Positions 17,753 through 25,597 of a stretch of 58,293 nt of DNA are shown one piece after another; position 1 is the first letter of the stretch, and each line of letters starts with the position of its first letter. Under the pieces are notes generated by a model. The model was given only the letters and a program-made list of their open reading frames with translations. It was not told where the DNA came from and did no database searches. This DNA is from Acidimicrobiaceae bacterium. Its GTDB lineage: Bacteria > Actinomycetota > Acidimicrobiia > Acidimicrobiales > RAAP-2. Location of the stretch: the NCBI GenBank assembly GCA_003162395.1, contig PMON01000063.1, positions 541-58,833 of the forward strand, in the 5' to 3' direction. The position numbers and the translations under genes are program-made.

Positions 17753-18031
17753 GTGTCGAGCCGTGAGTGCCAGTTCCTTCTCCCCGACCTTGTTGACGAA
17801 CGACTTAGGGAGCTGGTCGAGTCGGCGCGTGACGGAGGAATGATCCGGGCATCGAGGTCCGATGTGGTCGGCGCGTTGATCACGCACTCGATGCTCAGTG
17901 GTGGGGCCCTGGTGGCCGCAATACTTGAATGCCAACGGACGGTGAGAGATGCGCCCACTTACCGAACCCGGAGACGAACGCCTGGCCCTGTGTCTTCACA
18001 GGCGCGCAAGCGACCTAGTCGACGCAAGTAA
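17753..18031 (+). CDS. Small ribbon-helix-helix-like protein, divergent from DUF5131
   Basis: A 92-residue frame with a GTG start only 25 bases from the divergent DUF5131 start. The first 65 residues (FLLPDLVDERLRELVESA, then SRSDVVGALITHSML) look like a short strand followed by two helices, as in CopG/Arc-type DNA-binding proteins. The basic tail (RRRTPG...RKRPSRRK) could contact DNA or be out-of-frame readthrough. Its position suggests it controls the DUF5131-tcmP operon; this is inference. Confidence 0.5.
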   Translation: MSSRECQFLLPDLVDERLRELVESARDGGMIRASRSDVVGALITHSMLSGGALVAAILECQRTVRDAPTYRTRRRTPGPVSSQARKRPSRRK

Positions 18032-18138
18032 AAGAGCGGCACGACCTCATGGTCTGGCTTCGCGGCCTGAATGTGATGGAGCATCGCGGTCGGCAGGTTT
18101 GGTTTTACGCCGGCGAGCAGGTCTTCAACCCATTATGA
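17949..18138 (+). pseudogene. Possible small frameshifted gene
   Basis: An ATG at 17949 opens MRPLTEPGDERLALCLHRRA and the frame looks coding for about 30 codons. A different frame then looks coding from about 18028 to a TGA at 18136-18138 (HDLMVWLRGLNVMEHRGRQ, VWFYAGEQVFNPL). A one-base shift near the AAGTAAAAG run at about 18026-18034 would join them into a protein of about 62 residues. It overlaps the tail of the upstream small gene. It could be a decayed third member of the DUF5131 module. No family is recognised. Confidence 0.3.
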
Positions 18139-18319
18139 CTTGCACGCGAGGGAAGCCTCTGCCCGCGTGTGGGGCGTGTAGGTGCCAGCTTGTGCAGCGG
18201 CTTGAAGCACCCCGTTGGCTCAGCCTGGTCGCCACTCGCATGCACAGGCATCACAAAGCTGTACGAGGACTTCTACTTCCCACTCGCAGCGGGTAGACGA
18301 TTCCCAAGTTGGAGCGACA

Positions 18320-19087
18320 TCACTCCGACACCCACAACCATCCCGACTCTCTAGACCACTGCCACCCTCGACGCGCCGGTTCGTCCATGATCCACAAGTG
18401 TGTTACCTCTGGCTCCAGGTGTGCCCTCCGGCTTGGAAGAGCGGTTTCTTCGTCATCGAGAGCACGACGGAAGTCCCCGATTGTTGCGAAATCTGTCCAG
18501 ATCCAAAGGTGGGTCTCGCTAGTCCCAGCAGAGGCGAGCTTTGCCACGTGATCAGCCTCGAGAGCGATCTCGTCCTCTAGCACTCGAAGCGCAGCGTCCG
18601 GGCCTCCGTAGCTGTACGAGCCCGACGGATAAACGAACAACCGCGAAGGCCTCGCAGTCGACGCCACTGAGCGGGCATGAAGGACTCCTTCTGTGCTCAT
18701 CTGTTCAATCGCCGCGCGGAGCGTCGGGACGCCCTGTGCCCACCAGTACATGGACGAGGGATCCCAGCTCGCAAGTCGATGGGTCTCCAGAGCATGAAGC
18801 GCTGGGTACAGGCGAGTGGGGAGCTCGTTGTACTTCGGATGACCTTCGAACGTCACGTGCCAGTCATACGCCGTGCCAAGTTCGAGTACGTGATCCCTAT
18901 TCGTGGCAACCGCTTGGTCGCGACGGAGAATCGGATTCGTGAAGCGCGTGACTTCTAGGGCAGCCTCCCCGTCCGTGGAGCGAAAGTCGACGTCTCCGGA
19001 TAAGTCAGAGAAGATAAAGGTCCGCCGCGTCTCGCGCTCGACTACGTGCCGAGCCCTCATCTCGTCGGGTCGCTCCGCCTGCGGCAT
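18320..19087 (-). CDS. Hypothetical protein of the accessory region
   Basis: A 255-residue soluble protein, rich in Trp and acidic residues, with no signal peptide. Around residues 28-50 it reads DLSGDVDFRSTDGEAALEVTRF; the acidic ALEVT strand is reminiscent of PD-(D/E)XK nuclease cores, but I cannot place it in a family. The C-terminus has a conserved-looking HLWIWTD...HLWIMDEP repeat of strand-like segments. The ATG at 19087 is used; another at 19063 is possible. It sits alone between the DUF5131 module and the HNH gene. Confidence 0.55.
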   Translation of the reverse strand: MPQAERPDEMRARHVVERETRRTFIFSDLSGDVDFRSTDGEAALEVTRFTNPILRRDQAVATNRDHVLELGTAYDWHVTFEGHPKYNELPTRLYPALHALETHRLASWDPSSMYWWAQGVPTLRAAIEQMSTEGVLHARSVASTARPSRLFVYPSGSYSYGGPDAALRVLEDEIALEADHVAKLASAGTSETHLWIWTDFATIGDFRRALDDEETALPSRRAHLEPEVTHLWIMDEPARRGWQWSRESGWLWVSE

Positions 19088-19222
19088 TGCCAGACACTGT
19101 CACGGGCATGCGAGCACCGCGGCTACCGGTTCGTAGGCGGATCGGTTCGACACATTCCGGCTTGGGAATCACCATATGATCCCGACTGACAATGCGAATG
19201 CAGACGAACAGCTGAGAAAACA

Positions 19223-20101
19223 TTGATCCAGACCATCTGTCCCTACTGTCGGAACAGTCTCGCCTCTGTCGAGGTGACGAAAGAGCACATCGTCCCCTCT
19301 GCGCTGGGAGGGTCTGAAACGATACCGGCATGCCGGAAGTGCAACAGCACCTTCGGCGAGACTCTGGAGGGTCGCCTCCTCGGCCCTATGTCGTGGGTGA
19401 CCTTGATTGCCCAGGCGGCCGGTTATACGCCGGGCTGGGTCAATGTGACCTACGAGACGGGCCAGCGCGCCATCGAGCACTTCGGGTCCCGCCAAGGCAG
19501 GGTCTTGGACCCACAAGTCGAGGTCATCGAAGACTCCGCCGAGCGCATCCGCCTCGGCCTCATCCTTCCACCTCATGTCGGCGATGGATTCGTCGATCAC
19601 GTGATTCGCCAACAGCGAGGAACGGTCGAGAGCATCGAACGCGGCCCTGCACCTCAACAGCTGGCGACCGCCAATCTGTCCACAGACGTTGACGACCTCG
19701 CGTCCCTCACGGCGAAGGTCGCGCTGTGCTCCGGGGCTCAACGGTGGGGTGACGACTTCCTCGTCTCGGATCTCGGAGAGTGGCTACGAGCAGGGGTTAG
19801 CGATGCCCAGGTCTTGGGGGCGGTCGGACCGCCCGCTGGGCCGTCCCCAGACTCGCTCAAGTCCTTCCTCGCATCCATCCTCGACCACTTCACCACCTCC
19901 GGCGGCGCGCAACCATGGCGTAGCGCCATTCCGTCCATGACGATTCTCACTCCGATCGATCACGGCGCAGCTACAGTCATCGCCTTCGTGCTCCTCGGTC
20001 TTCCGCTCTGCACGATCGGAAACAACCTGTCGTTCCCCGGTCCGCCCAGAACCATCGTCATCTTCCACCCGAACAGGGATCCCGAAACCTTCACGGATTG
20101 A
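19223..20101 (+). CDS. HNH-type endonuclease-like protein
   Basis: A 292-residue protein with a TTG start. Residues 5-50 hold CPYC, the EHIVPSALGG strand and then CRKCN, the zinc-ribbon plus His-containing core of HNH (treble-clef) endonucleases. The remaining 240 residues are not recognised. They may recognise a target. In this defence-rich stretch a nuclease effector role is plausible, but nothing adjacent is obviously its partner. Confidence 0.65.
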   Translation: MIQTICPYCRNSLASVEVTKEHIVPSALGGSETIPACRKCNSTFGETLEGRLLGPMSWVTLIAQAAGYTPGWVNVTYETGQRAIEHFGSRQGRVLDPQVEVIEDSAERIRLGLILPPHVGDGFVDHVIRQQRGTVESIERGPAPQQLATANLSTDVDDLASLTAKVALCSGAQRWGDDFLVSDLGEWLRAGVSDAQVLGAVGPPAGPSPDSLKSFLASILDHFTTSGGAQPWRSAIPSMTILTPIDHGAATVIAFVLLGLPLCTIGNNLSFPGPPRTIVIFHPNRDPETFTD

Positions 20102-20185
20102 ATGGCCGGACGGTCGTCGCGTATACGGGGAACCGACTCTCGAGTTTCCGTCGATCGAGTTCGAATGATCTCGTCGCGCGGACGC

Positions 20186-21223
20186 TCAGTCGGATCCCAG
20201 TTGAGAGCTCGGCCGATTGGATAGAACCTCTCGAATCCACCACCTAGTTTCATGCTCCGAACGAACGCGTGCAGGTCTCGGAGCCCTGCCGACTGCAAGC
20301 GCGAACAAGACGGCTCCGGCGGCCAGGACGATCCACCCGGAGGCCAAGAGGCAGTCTTCCCAATGGCTGAGGACTGTGTCGCTCGAGGTTCCCACCCACT
20401 GCTCGTAGAAGGCGATCATGAGCATGGTGCTGGATGCGAGGAGAAATGGGCCGAACGCTCCCACAGTGAGTGCGACAAGCCATCGCCGGTCGTGCTCTCG
20501 ATGGGCAGACACCACAACTCGGTAGAGCGCAACTGAGAAGAAGAACCATGCCGCAACCTGAAGCCCGAGGATGGCATCAATCCAGCCGATGCTGAACTGG
20601 CTGGGAGCCCAATCGAACACAAACGTGATTGCGCCTGCAGCGGCTTGAGCAGCCGCGGCAATGACGGCAACGAACAGCGGGGCCGTGAAGAGCGCCCTTG
20701 CTCGTTCCGCCGCGCGACGCACTCGAATGAGCGAGGTCGCGGCGGCAACCATCGCTGTAAGCCACGCCGCCACGCCGGCGCCGTCGGAGGATCGCTCCAG
20801 AGATCTGACCAGAGAGACGTAGCTCTGACTGAAGATGCCCCTGATCGAGAGTGCTCGATGCTGGATAATGACAACGCTCCCAGTGAGGTTTAGGCCAGCC
20901 GCGATCGCGAGTCCTATCGAGACGGAGGCAGCGCCAAGAAGGAGAATCCGGCTTGGTCGGACCATGACCGGTGACAGCCGGTTGAGAGACACAAATGCTG
21001 CTGTCGCCATCACAAGCCAGCCAGCGATTGTGGCTGCTTCTCCCGCGTACTCGAAGTTCGTTGTACTGACTGCGGTAGCGCCATAGGCCCGAGCGGCTTC
21101 GCGGATCGGGTCCAGCGAGATCAAGAGAAACCCGGCAGACACCATTCCGATCGGGAGCATCCAGCGTTGTGTCCCTTGAGCCCCGATGTCGTACTCGCTA
21201 GCGGGCACAAGAAGCTCGCTCAC
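20186..21223 (-). CDS. Multi-pass membrane protein of unknown function
   Basis: A 345-residue protein with a GTG start. I count about eight hydrophobic segments (near residues 22-38, 65-83, 92-112, 150-166, 175-200, 215-233, 245-265, 285-307). No enzymatic motif is evident. The C-terminal 35 residues are Arg-rich and probably cytosolic. It stands alone on the minus strand. Its annotation as a real gene rests on the regular membrane topology. Confidence 0.6.
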   Translation of the reverse strand: MSELLVPASEYDIGAQGTQRWMLPIGMVSAGFLLISLDPIREAARAYGATAVSTTNFEYAGEAATIAGWLVMATAAFVSLNRLSPVMVRPSRILLLGAASVSIGLAIAAGLNLTGSVVIIQHRALSIRGIFSQSYVSLVRSLERSSDGAGVAAWLTAMVAAATSLIRVRRAAERARALFTAPLFVAVIAAAAQAAAGAITFVFDWAPSQFSIGWIDAILGLQVAAWFFFSVALYRVVVSAHREHDRRWLVALTVGAFGPFLLASSTMLMIAFYEQWVGTSSDTVLSHWEDCLLASGWIVLAAGAVLFALAVGRAPRPARVRSEHETRWWIREVLSNRPSSQLGSD

Positions 21224-21449
21224 GGACTCAATGTACGACGGTCTGACACCAGCCGTGAGAGGGTGGGGCGAGAAGGTCGACTAACACCGGTGCTCTGACT
21301 TGGCGGACGTCTAAGCCTCGCCTATCACCTACCCCCAAAAGATGCAGAGGGGTGAAGGGGGCGGCGGGCCTTTGGATTGCGGTTCCGGCGGACAACGGCA
21401 TTGTCGAGCTGTGGCATTGCAACTGTGAGCTGGACGAGCCGACGACCCG

Positions 21450-22082
21450 TCAGACTTCGTCAGTCTGCTCCTGGCGAGACGCAAAGGACGCAGTTGGCAG
21501 AGTCCAGTCGTATCCCGGTGGAACACTCTGGCCGGTCGGCCACCCGAAGTCCGGCTCTGCTTCCATGAGCCGGCCATCCCACAGGCGTCGCCAGAGCCGC
21601 CCACCTGAATCGACAAACCTGATGTTGAGGTGAAGGCTCGCCACAATGAGATGAAGAGGAGACGTTCCACCTCCAATGTCGAACTCAACATTTTGCACGT
21701 CCTCGGTCAATGGCGCCACGACCGGAAAGTAGATCCTGCCAACTAACTTGGATCCAATAGTGATCGTCACTCGAATGTTTCGTATAGCAACGTCATTTCG
21801 ATTGGATACATGGACGTCGAATGCCAGGGGATCCTTGCTAGGCGGACTGTGCTGCTTCCACTCGCCTCCGGTTGCCCAGCAATCGATCTGACGTGCCTGC
21901 GCTATGAGAGCGTCCTCCCGCCGCGCCTGGCGATCCCGCGACACTGAACGCACTGTGAATCCGAGGGTACCTACGGTGCCGACCGCTGCAAATGCCGTGG
22001 CAATCGTTTGAATCCACTGAGCGGTGGTAGTGGTAGTGGTCGTTGCATACACGAGCACCACATGCAGGGTCGTTGCAATCAA
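21450..22082 (-). CDS. Single-pass membrane protein of unknown function
   Basis: A 210-residue protein starting with TTG. A run of seven threonines precedes a transmembrane segment at about 25-45 (IATAFAAVGTVGTLGF), then a short basic helix (RDRQARREDAL). The rest is a beta-rich domain (DVHVSNRNDVAIRNIRVTI...VEFDIGG), like many phage- and island-encoded proteins with an N-terminal anchor and an extracytosolic or cytosolic beta domain. An in-frame start a few codons later is possible. No function can be assigned. Confidence 0.55.
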   Translation of the reverse strand: MIATTLHVVLVYATTTTTTTAQWIQTIATAFAAVGTVGTLGFTVRSVSRDRQARREDALIAQARQIDCWATGGEWKQHSPPSKDPLAFDVHVSNRNDVAIRNIRVTITIGSKLVGRIYFPVVAPLTEDVQNVEFDIGGGTSPLHLIVASLHLNIRFVDSGGRLWRRLWDGRLMEAEPDFGWPTGQSVPPGYDWTLPTASFASRQEQTDEV

Positions 22083-22227
22083 AGCGCAGCCTCTCGTTCA
22101 ATCGTGGATCACAATCATGTGTCTGAAAGTGTGAGTGGGTCGGAAACCAGTCCGATCGTGCACTCATAGACGTACCTACCTAGGTCGGGGTGTTGGCGCG
22201 CCTCGTCTACGAGCTCGCCCAACGAGC

Positions 22228-22362
22228 GCCTCCGGGTCTGGAAAGACGACGACCGTCGCGTGCATCGTGGACGGATACCCCTTGAACGCCTGCGGCGCCG
22301 TCATCGTCGACAGCAAGGGCACGGGTCTCGACGGGGCGGCTAGGGCGCTCTCGAGCGGTTGA
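22228..22362 (+). pseudogene. Decayed fragment of the TraD-like ATPase (P-loop segment)
   Basis: These 45 codons (ASGSGKTTTVACIVDG, then NACGAVIVDSKGTGLDGAAR) match the P-loop region of the ATPase at 348-1622, which reads ASGSGKTTTVACIVDG and NSCGAVIVDCKGTGLDETAR. The DNA is diverged but alignable. The frame then stops, and nothing else of the gene is present. It is either a remnant of a second element or the trace of a rearranged element end. Confidence 0.75.
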
Positions 22363-22412
22363 GAAGAAGGTTTGCGGGTTCGTGAGCGTCAGCATCCATC
22401 CGCAACTGATGG

Positions 22413-22429
22413 TACTGTCCCAAACAGTA
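22413..22429. promoter_or_regulatory. Palindromic operator at the GntR start codon
   Basis: A perfect inverted repeat, TACTGT-CCCAA-ACAGTA, whose last base is the A of the GntR gene ATG at 22429. This is a typical place for an autoregulator to block transcription or initiation. The message may be leaderless or carry a very short leader. Binding by the GntR protein is inference. Confidence 0.6.
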
Positions 22430-22824
22430 TGATCCAATTCGGCAGTGTGAGCAAGCAGGATCCGCTCGACCTCCACGAGCAGGTCGCGGCCCAGATCCGT
22501 CGGGGGATCGCCGAGGGGGAGGCCGCACCTGGTGAGCGCCTCGCGCCAGCCATCGACATTGCCGCGATCCTTGGCGTCAACAAGAACACCGTGATTCGTG
22601 CACTCCACTCCCTACGCGACGAGGGGATGCTCGACTTCACGCGAGGCCGAGGGATCCGAGTGGTCGGGACGCCGCAGCGCGGGGCGTTGCTCTCGAAGAT
22701 TGACGAGCTCGTGACGTACGCCCGGCGGCAAGGGTTCGTGGCAGATGAGCTCGTCGAGTTGGTGGGTTCCCGAGCTCGCAAGTCCGAGCAGCAGACAGGT
22801 CGTCTGCGGGGTGCGCAGGCATGA
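22429..22824 (+). CDS. GntR family regulator (YtrA-like, short)
   Basis: A 131-residue regulator. The winged helix covers about residues 14-82 (LHEQVAAQIRRGIAEGE, GERLAPAIDIAAILGVNKNTVIRAL, EGMLDFTRGRGIRVV). The C-terminal tail is only about 50 residues, as in the YtrA subfamily, so there is no large effector domain. The ATG at 22429 directly follows its palindromic operator. Its stop overlaps the start of the propeller gene (ATGA). It probably represses itself and that gene in response to a small molecule. Confidence 0.8.
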   Translation: MIQFGSVSKQDPLDLHEQVAAQIRRGIAEGEAAPGERLAPAIDIAAILGVNKNTVIRALHSLRDEGMLDFTRGRGIRVVGTPQRGALLSKIDELVTYARRQGFVADELVELVGSRARKSEQQTGRLRGAQA

Positions 22825-24041
22825 TCACGACCAAACGACCACTATCTCCGAGGGATCACGAAGTCGAGCTCCTTTTGCACGAGGCCAAGCGTCGGCACCG
22901 GGTGAGACGAACCTTGCAGATCGCTGCCACCGTCCTCGTCGTTGCAACGATTCTGCTGGCACTCGATGCCGTGGGTGTGCCCCCGTTCGGGCCGTCTCGC
23001 GCTTCCTCCAAGGCTCCGGTCAACACCAGATCCTCGAGTCCGCAGGGCTCTGTAGCGCCCCGGTTCTTCCAGCCGGCGCAGGTCGCCTTCTCCGATTCGA
23101 CAGTCTGGATCACGAATCCGTACAGCAGCCAAACTGGTCAAAGTCCCTACCCATCCGGGCCGGGCTATATCGACGAGCTAAGCGGTAACACCGGCCACCT
23201 CGTCCGCGTGTTGAACGTGCGTCAAGACGGTCTTGAGCACCCGTCGGCCATCGTGGCGAACCGAAGCTTTGTCTGGGTTGAAGACGACGAGACGAGTCGA
23301 GTGGCGCAGTTGCGCGCTTCGGACGGCGCGCTCGTGCAGGTGTTTGCGTCGCCGCAGGTGGCAAGTCTGGGTTATGCCGAGATGGCACTCTGCGGCGGGA
23401 GTCTTTGGTTGGACACCGGCAACAAGAGGCTGGCAGAGATGTCAGCTGTCAGCGGACGTGTCGAACGAATTCTCAGCCTCCGCTCCGAGGGAGTGAGCTC
23501 CCCGTCCAACCTTGTGAGCGAGGGTTCTCGCCTGTGGGTGAGCGACTCGTACACGACCACTTTCACCGAACTCAACTGCCTGACCGGTTCCGTCATTCGA
23601 ACCATCCACCCCGCCGTCAACGGTGGTAACAGTGTGGTTGGGCTCCTCCCAGCAGGAAATGAGTTGTGGCTCTCCGGCGATGGCGTCTTTCAAGTCGGTC
23701 AGACTGACGGTGACACTGTGGCGGGCATCCACAACGCATCCTTCGGCCAACCAGATGTATGGGTGGCCGCGATCCAAGACAACTCGCTCTGGATGCTGGA
23801 GGTCACCGGCGCAGCCCAAGGCGCAGCCCAGGTTGTGAGTTTGTCGACCGGCCAGCTCATCAAAGACGTCCGGTTGGGCAACTTCGATCAGCCCACCGCC
23901 ATGGGGATTGGCGGCGGTAAAGCGTGGATCTTGGATGGCGAAGGGGTTGCCGTCGATGTCTTTGACGCGAAGACCGGAGCTCCGATCTGGCATTTCGGCC
24001 GAAAGTGGCCGAGGCCGCCGAGTTGTGGGTGTCTCCCATAA
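22821..24041 (+). CDS. Membrane-anchored beta-propeller-like protein
   Basis: A 406-residue protein with a cytosolic basic N-terminus, one transmembrane segment at about 33-50 (TLQIAATVLVVATILLAL) and a large outer domain. The outer part has repeating strand pairs such as VWITNP, VWVEDDET, LWLDTGN, LWVSDS, LWLSGDG, LWMLEV and AWILDGEG, spaced about 40-50 residues, fitting a seven-bladed propeller. Coupled to GntR by a 4-base overlap. It may sense or bind an extracellular ligand; no catalytic site is visible. Confidence 0.6.
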   Translation: MITTKRPLSPRDHEVELLLHEAKRRHRVRRTLQIAATVLVVATILLALDAVGVPPFGPSRASSKAPVNTRSSSPQGSVAPRFFQPAQVAFSDSTVWITNPYSSQTGQSPYPSGPGYIDELSGNTGHLVRVLNVRQDGLEHPSAIVANRSFVWVEDDETSRVAQLRASDGALVQVFASPQVASLGYAEMALCGGSLWLDTGNKRLAEMSAVSGRVERILSLRSEGVSSPSNLVSEGSRLWVSDSYTTTFTELNCLTGSVIRTIHPAVNGGNSVVGLLPAGNELWLSGDGVFQVGQTDGDTVAGIHNASFGQPDVWVAAIQDNSLWMLEVTGAAQGAAQVVSLSTGQLIKDVRLGNFDQPTAMGIGGGKAWILDGEGVAVDVFDAKTGAPIWHFGRKWPRPPSCGCLP

Positions 24042-24390
24042 GAACTGAGCTGGTGAAAGCGCAGAGCTTGGCGAGCTGCTACTGCCTTGCTACTGAACGA
24101 GGCGGAATGTCTGTCGAGGAAGCTCACTCAACGAATCGGCGCCGAACCTTGATCAGGCCCAACGACACGCAATCCCACCAGCCGGACCGCCTGAGTCGCT
24201 CTACGGATCAGAAAATTGAGGTCGAATCCTCCGAGCGCCCAGGGCGCTGTTCAGGGAAGACGGAATGGGAATCACTTTGGGAATCAAATGTAAGATTCGC
24301 GCTGGAAAGGGGGATACGGAGCGGACTGGACATGGCCCCTGAACTGGGCAGACGTCACTGGTACCCACGGCAAAGACTGGCTCATTCCGA

Positions 24391-24435
24391 TTCCTAAACC
24401 GCAGGCCGCAGGTTCGAATCCTGCCGAGGGCGCCA
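24391..24435 (+). other. 3' half of tRNA-Arg(CCT): probable attachment site
   Basis: The sequence runs from an anticodon loop TTCCTAA (anticodon CCT, 24393-24395) through the 3' anticodon stem ACCGC, variable AGGCC, a perfect T arm GCAGG-TTCGAAT-CCTGC, a 3' acceptor strand CGAGGGC, discriminator G and CCA at 24433-24435. The matching 5' acceptor GCCCTCG and the D arm are absent upstream, so this is only a 3' half. That is the identity block left at the distal end of an element integrated into a tRNA gene by a tyrosine recombinase. With this orientation the element should lie to the left and the intact tRNA beyond its other end. Confidence 0.75.
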
Positions 24436-24480
24436 AGTGGCAAAAATTGCAAGAGAACGTCATGCACCTGTAGGTCAGTG

Positions 24481-24502
24481 TGGGAAACCTTTAGGTATCC
24501 CA
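24481..24502. repeat. Palindromic element, copy 2 (TGGGAAACC-TTTA-GGTATCCCA)
   Basis: A nearly perfect hairpin (9-base arms with one mismatch, TTTA loop) 45 bases right of the tRNA fragment. It is closely related to the palindrome at 14828-14848. The two are similar in both orientations, as expected for palindromes. Function unknown. Confidence 0.5.
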
Positions 24503-24797
24503 AGGTCCCAGAGACCGTTCGACCGCGCGAATACAGCACGCAAGGACAGTGAGGACACCCGAGCAACGAGACCGATCGGGCACATCGAGAACGTCGAGGT
24601 CGCTGAAGCTGGGGCTTACGGTCTTCACCGACATGGCAGGGACGCTCGATCCAGCACAAGCCCCATCAGGATGGTGGCGCCTCAAGAGCGATGCCCTTAT
24701 CGATCAAGGCGATGCCCGCGGGACAGCGGGCAAGCCGCGGTGACCGATCTCCGAGGCCCCCGGCTGCGGAACTCCCATGGCTTGATCAGCTGTCAAG

Positions 24798-25136
24798 TCA
24801 GGACTCCGGGTCGAACAGCAACTCTCGAATCTCCTGCGTGCACCGGCAGGAGGCGGCGAGCTTCATGGCCCATCGGACCGCCTCGTCGCGAGACGCAACC
24901 TCGATGATGCAGAAGCCACCCAACACCGCCTTCGTTTCCGGGAAGGCGCCATCGGTGACCGTGCCATCGGTGGAGACGACGGTCGCACGCTGGCTTTGTA
25001 GCCCAGCTCCGAAAATCCACACGCCAGCACGCTTGGCTTCGTCCACGACCGCGTGCGTGGCCTTGCTCACCTCTTCGAAGTCCTCCTCGGGGAAGTCCAT
25101 CCAACCGTCGTCGAACGAGATCAGGTACCGGTTCAT
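24798..25136 (-). CDS. YciI-like (YCII-related) protein
   Basis: A 112-residue protein of the dimeric alpha-beta barrel YCII family, often encoded with ArsR regulators, AHSA1 proteins and sigma factors in Actinomycetota. Typical features are the opening NRYLISFDDGWMD, the GAGLQ and DGAFPETKAVLGGFCIIEV segments and the DEAVRWAMKLA helix. The ATG at 25136 follows a perfect AGGAGG; the TTG one codon upstream is not used. It diverges from the ArsR gene, and the shared promoter region holds the ArsR palindrome. Confidence 0.85.
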   Translation of the reverse strand: MNRYLISFDDGWMDFPEEDFEEVSKATHAVVDEAKRAGVWIFGAGLQSQRATVVSTDGTVTDGAFPETKAVLGGFCIIEVASRDEAVRWAMKLAASCRCTQEIRELLFDPES

Positions 25137-25178
25137 CAAACTCCTCCTACTTCAAGGCGGGCGCCACTGGTCGACTAT

Positions 25179-25198
25179 ACTTAACCATAATGTTAAGT
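25179..25198. promoter_or_regulatory. Perfect palindrome at the ArsR start codon
   Basis: ACTTAAC-CATAAT-GTTAAGT, 7-base arms around a 6-base spacer, overlapping the ArsR ATG (25190-25192) and lying 43 bases from the divergent YciI start. It fits an ArsR-type operator and could silence both directions. Binding is inference. Confidence 0.6.
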
Positions 25199-25597
25199 GT
25201 CAAAGAGCACCCAACGAGCGAAGAGCTCGACCTGCTCTTCGGCGCCCTGGCGGACGCCACTCGGCGGGGCATCGTCGGTCAGCTCGCCGACGGCGAGCTG
25301 ACCGTAACGGAGCTCGCGGCTCAGTACCCGATCAGTCTTCCTGCAATCTCCCGTCACCTGAAAGTGCTGGAACGCGCCTCGATCATCACTCGGAGCAAAG
25401 ACGGCAGGGTGCGGAGGGCACGGCTCCGCCCAACATCGCTTGCCAGTACTTCAACGTGGCTTGCGCAGTACGAGCAGCTCTGGTCCGATCGACTCAACCG
25501 GCTCGATGACCTCATTGCCAAGGAGGCTGCAATTTCGCCGCGGGCGCACAAGACCCGGATGAAGCCTAAGAACATCTCAAAGGAGGGAGCGCCGTGA
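25190..25597 (+). CDS. ArsR/SmtB family winged-helix regulator
   Basis: A 135-residue regulator. The winged helix covers about residues 11-85 (LLFGALADATRRGIVGQL, LTVTELAAQYPISLPAISRHLKVLE, ITRSKDGRVRRARL). The metal-binding cysteines of ArsR/SmtB metal sensors are absent, so it belongs to the metal-independent group usually paired with AHSA1 (SRPBCC) proteins. Its stop overlaps the start of just such a gene, now broken. The palindrome over its ATG suggests autoregulation. Confidence 0.87.
   Translation: MLSVKEHPTSEELDLLFGALADATRRGIVGQLADGELTVTELAAQYPISLPAISRHLKVLERASIITRSKDGRVRRARLRPTSLASTSTWLAQYEQLWSDRLNRLDDLIAKEAAISPRAHKTRMKPKNISKEGAP

Larger units (their letters stand above)
24042..24797. 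other. Non-coding stretch with the element edge
   Basis: No convincing gene in these 756 bases. They hold the motif TTGGGAATCAAATG (24277-24290, also at 33467-33480), the tRNA-Arg 3' half (24391-24435) and a palindrome (24481-24502). Open frames across it, such as a minus-strand one containing LGRIRTCGLRFR, are the usual spurious products of tRNA 3' ends. Confidence 0.6.

Noticed and set aside
24354-24435. A complete tRNA gene
   Set aside because: The T arm, acceptor 3' strand and CCA are perfect, but no matching GCCCTCG 5' acceptor or D arm is found upstream and the anticodon stem does not pair, so only the 3' half is called.
24201-24659. Minus-strand frame with LGRIRTCGLRFR
   Set aside because: A familiar spurious product of antisense tRNA 3' ends; it crosses the tRNA-Arg fragment.
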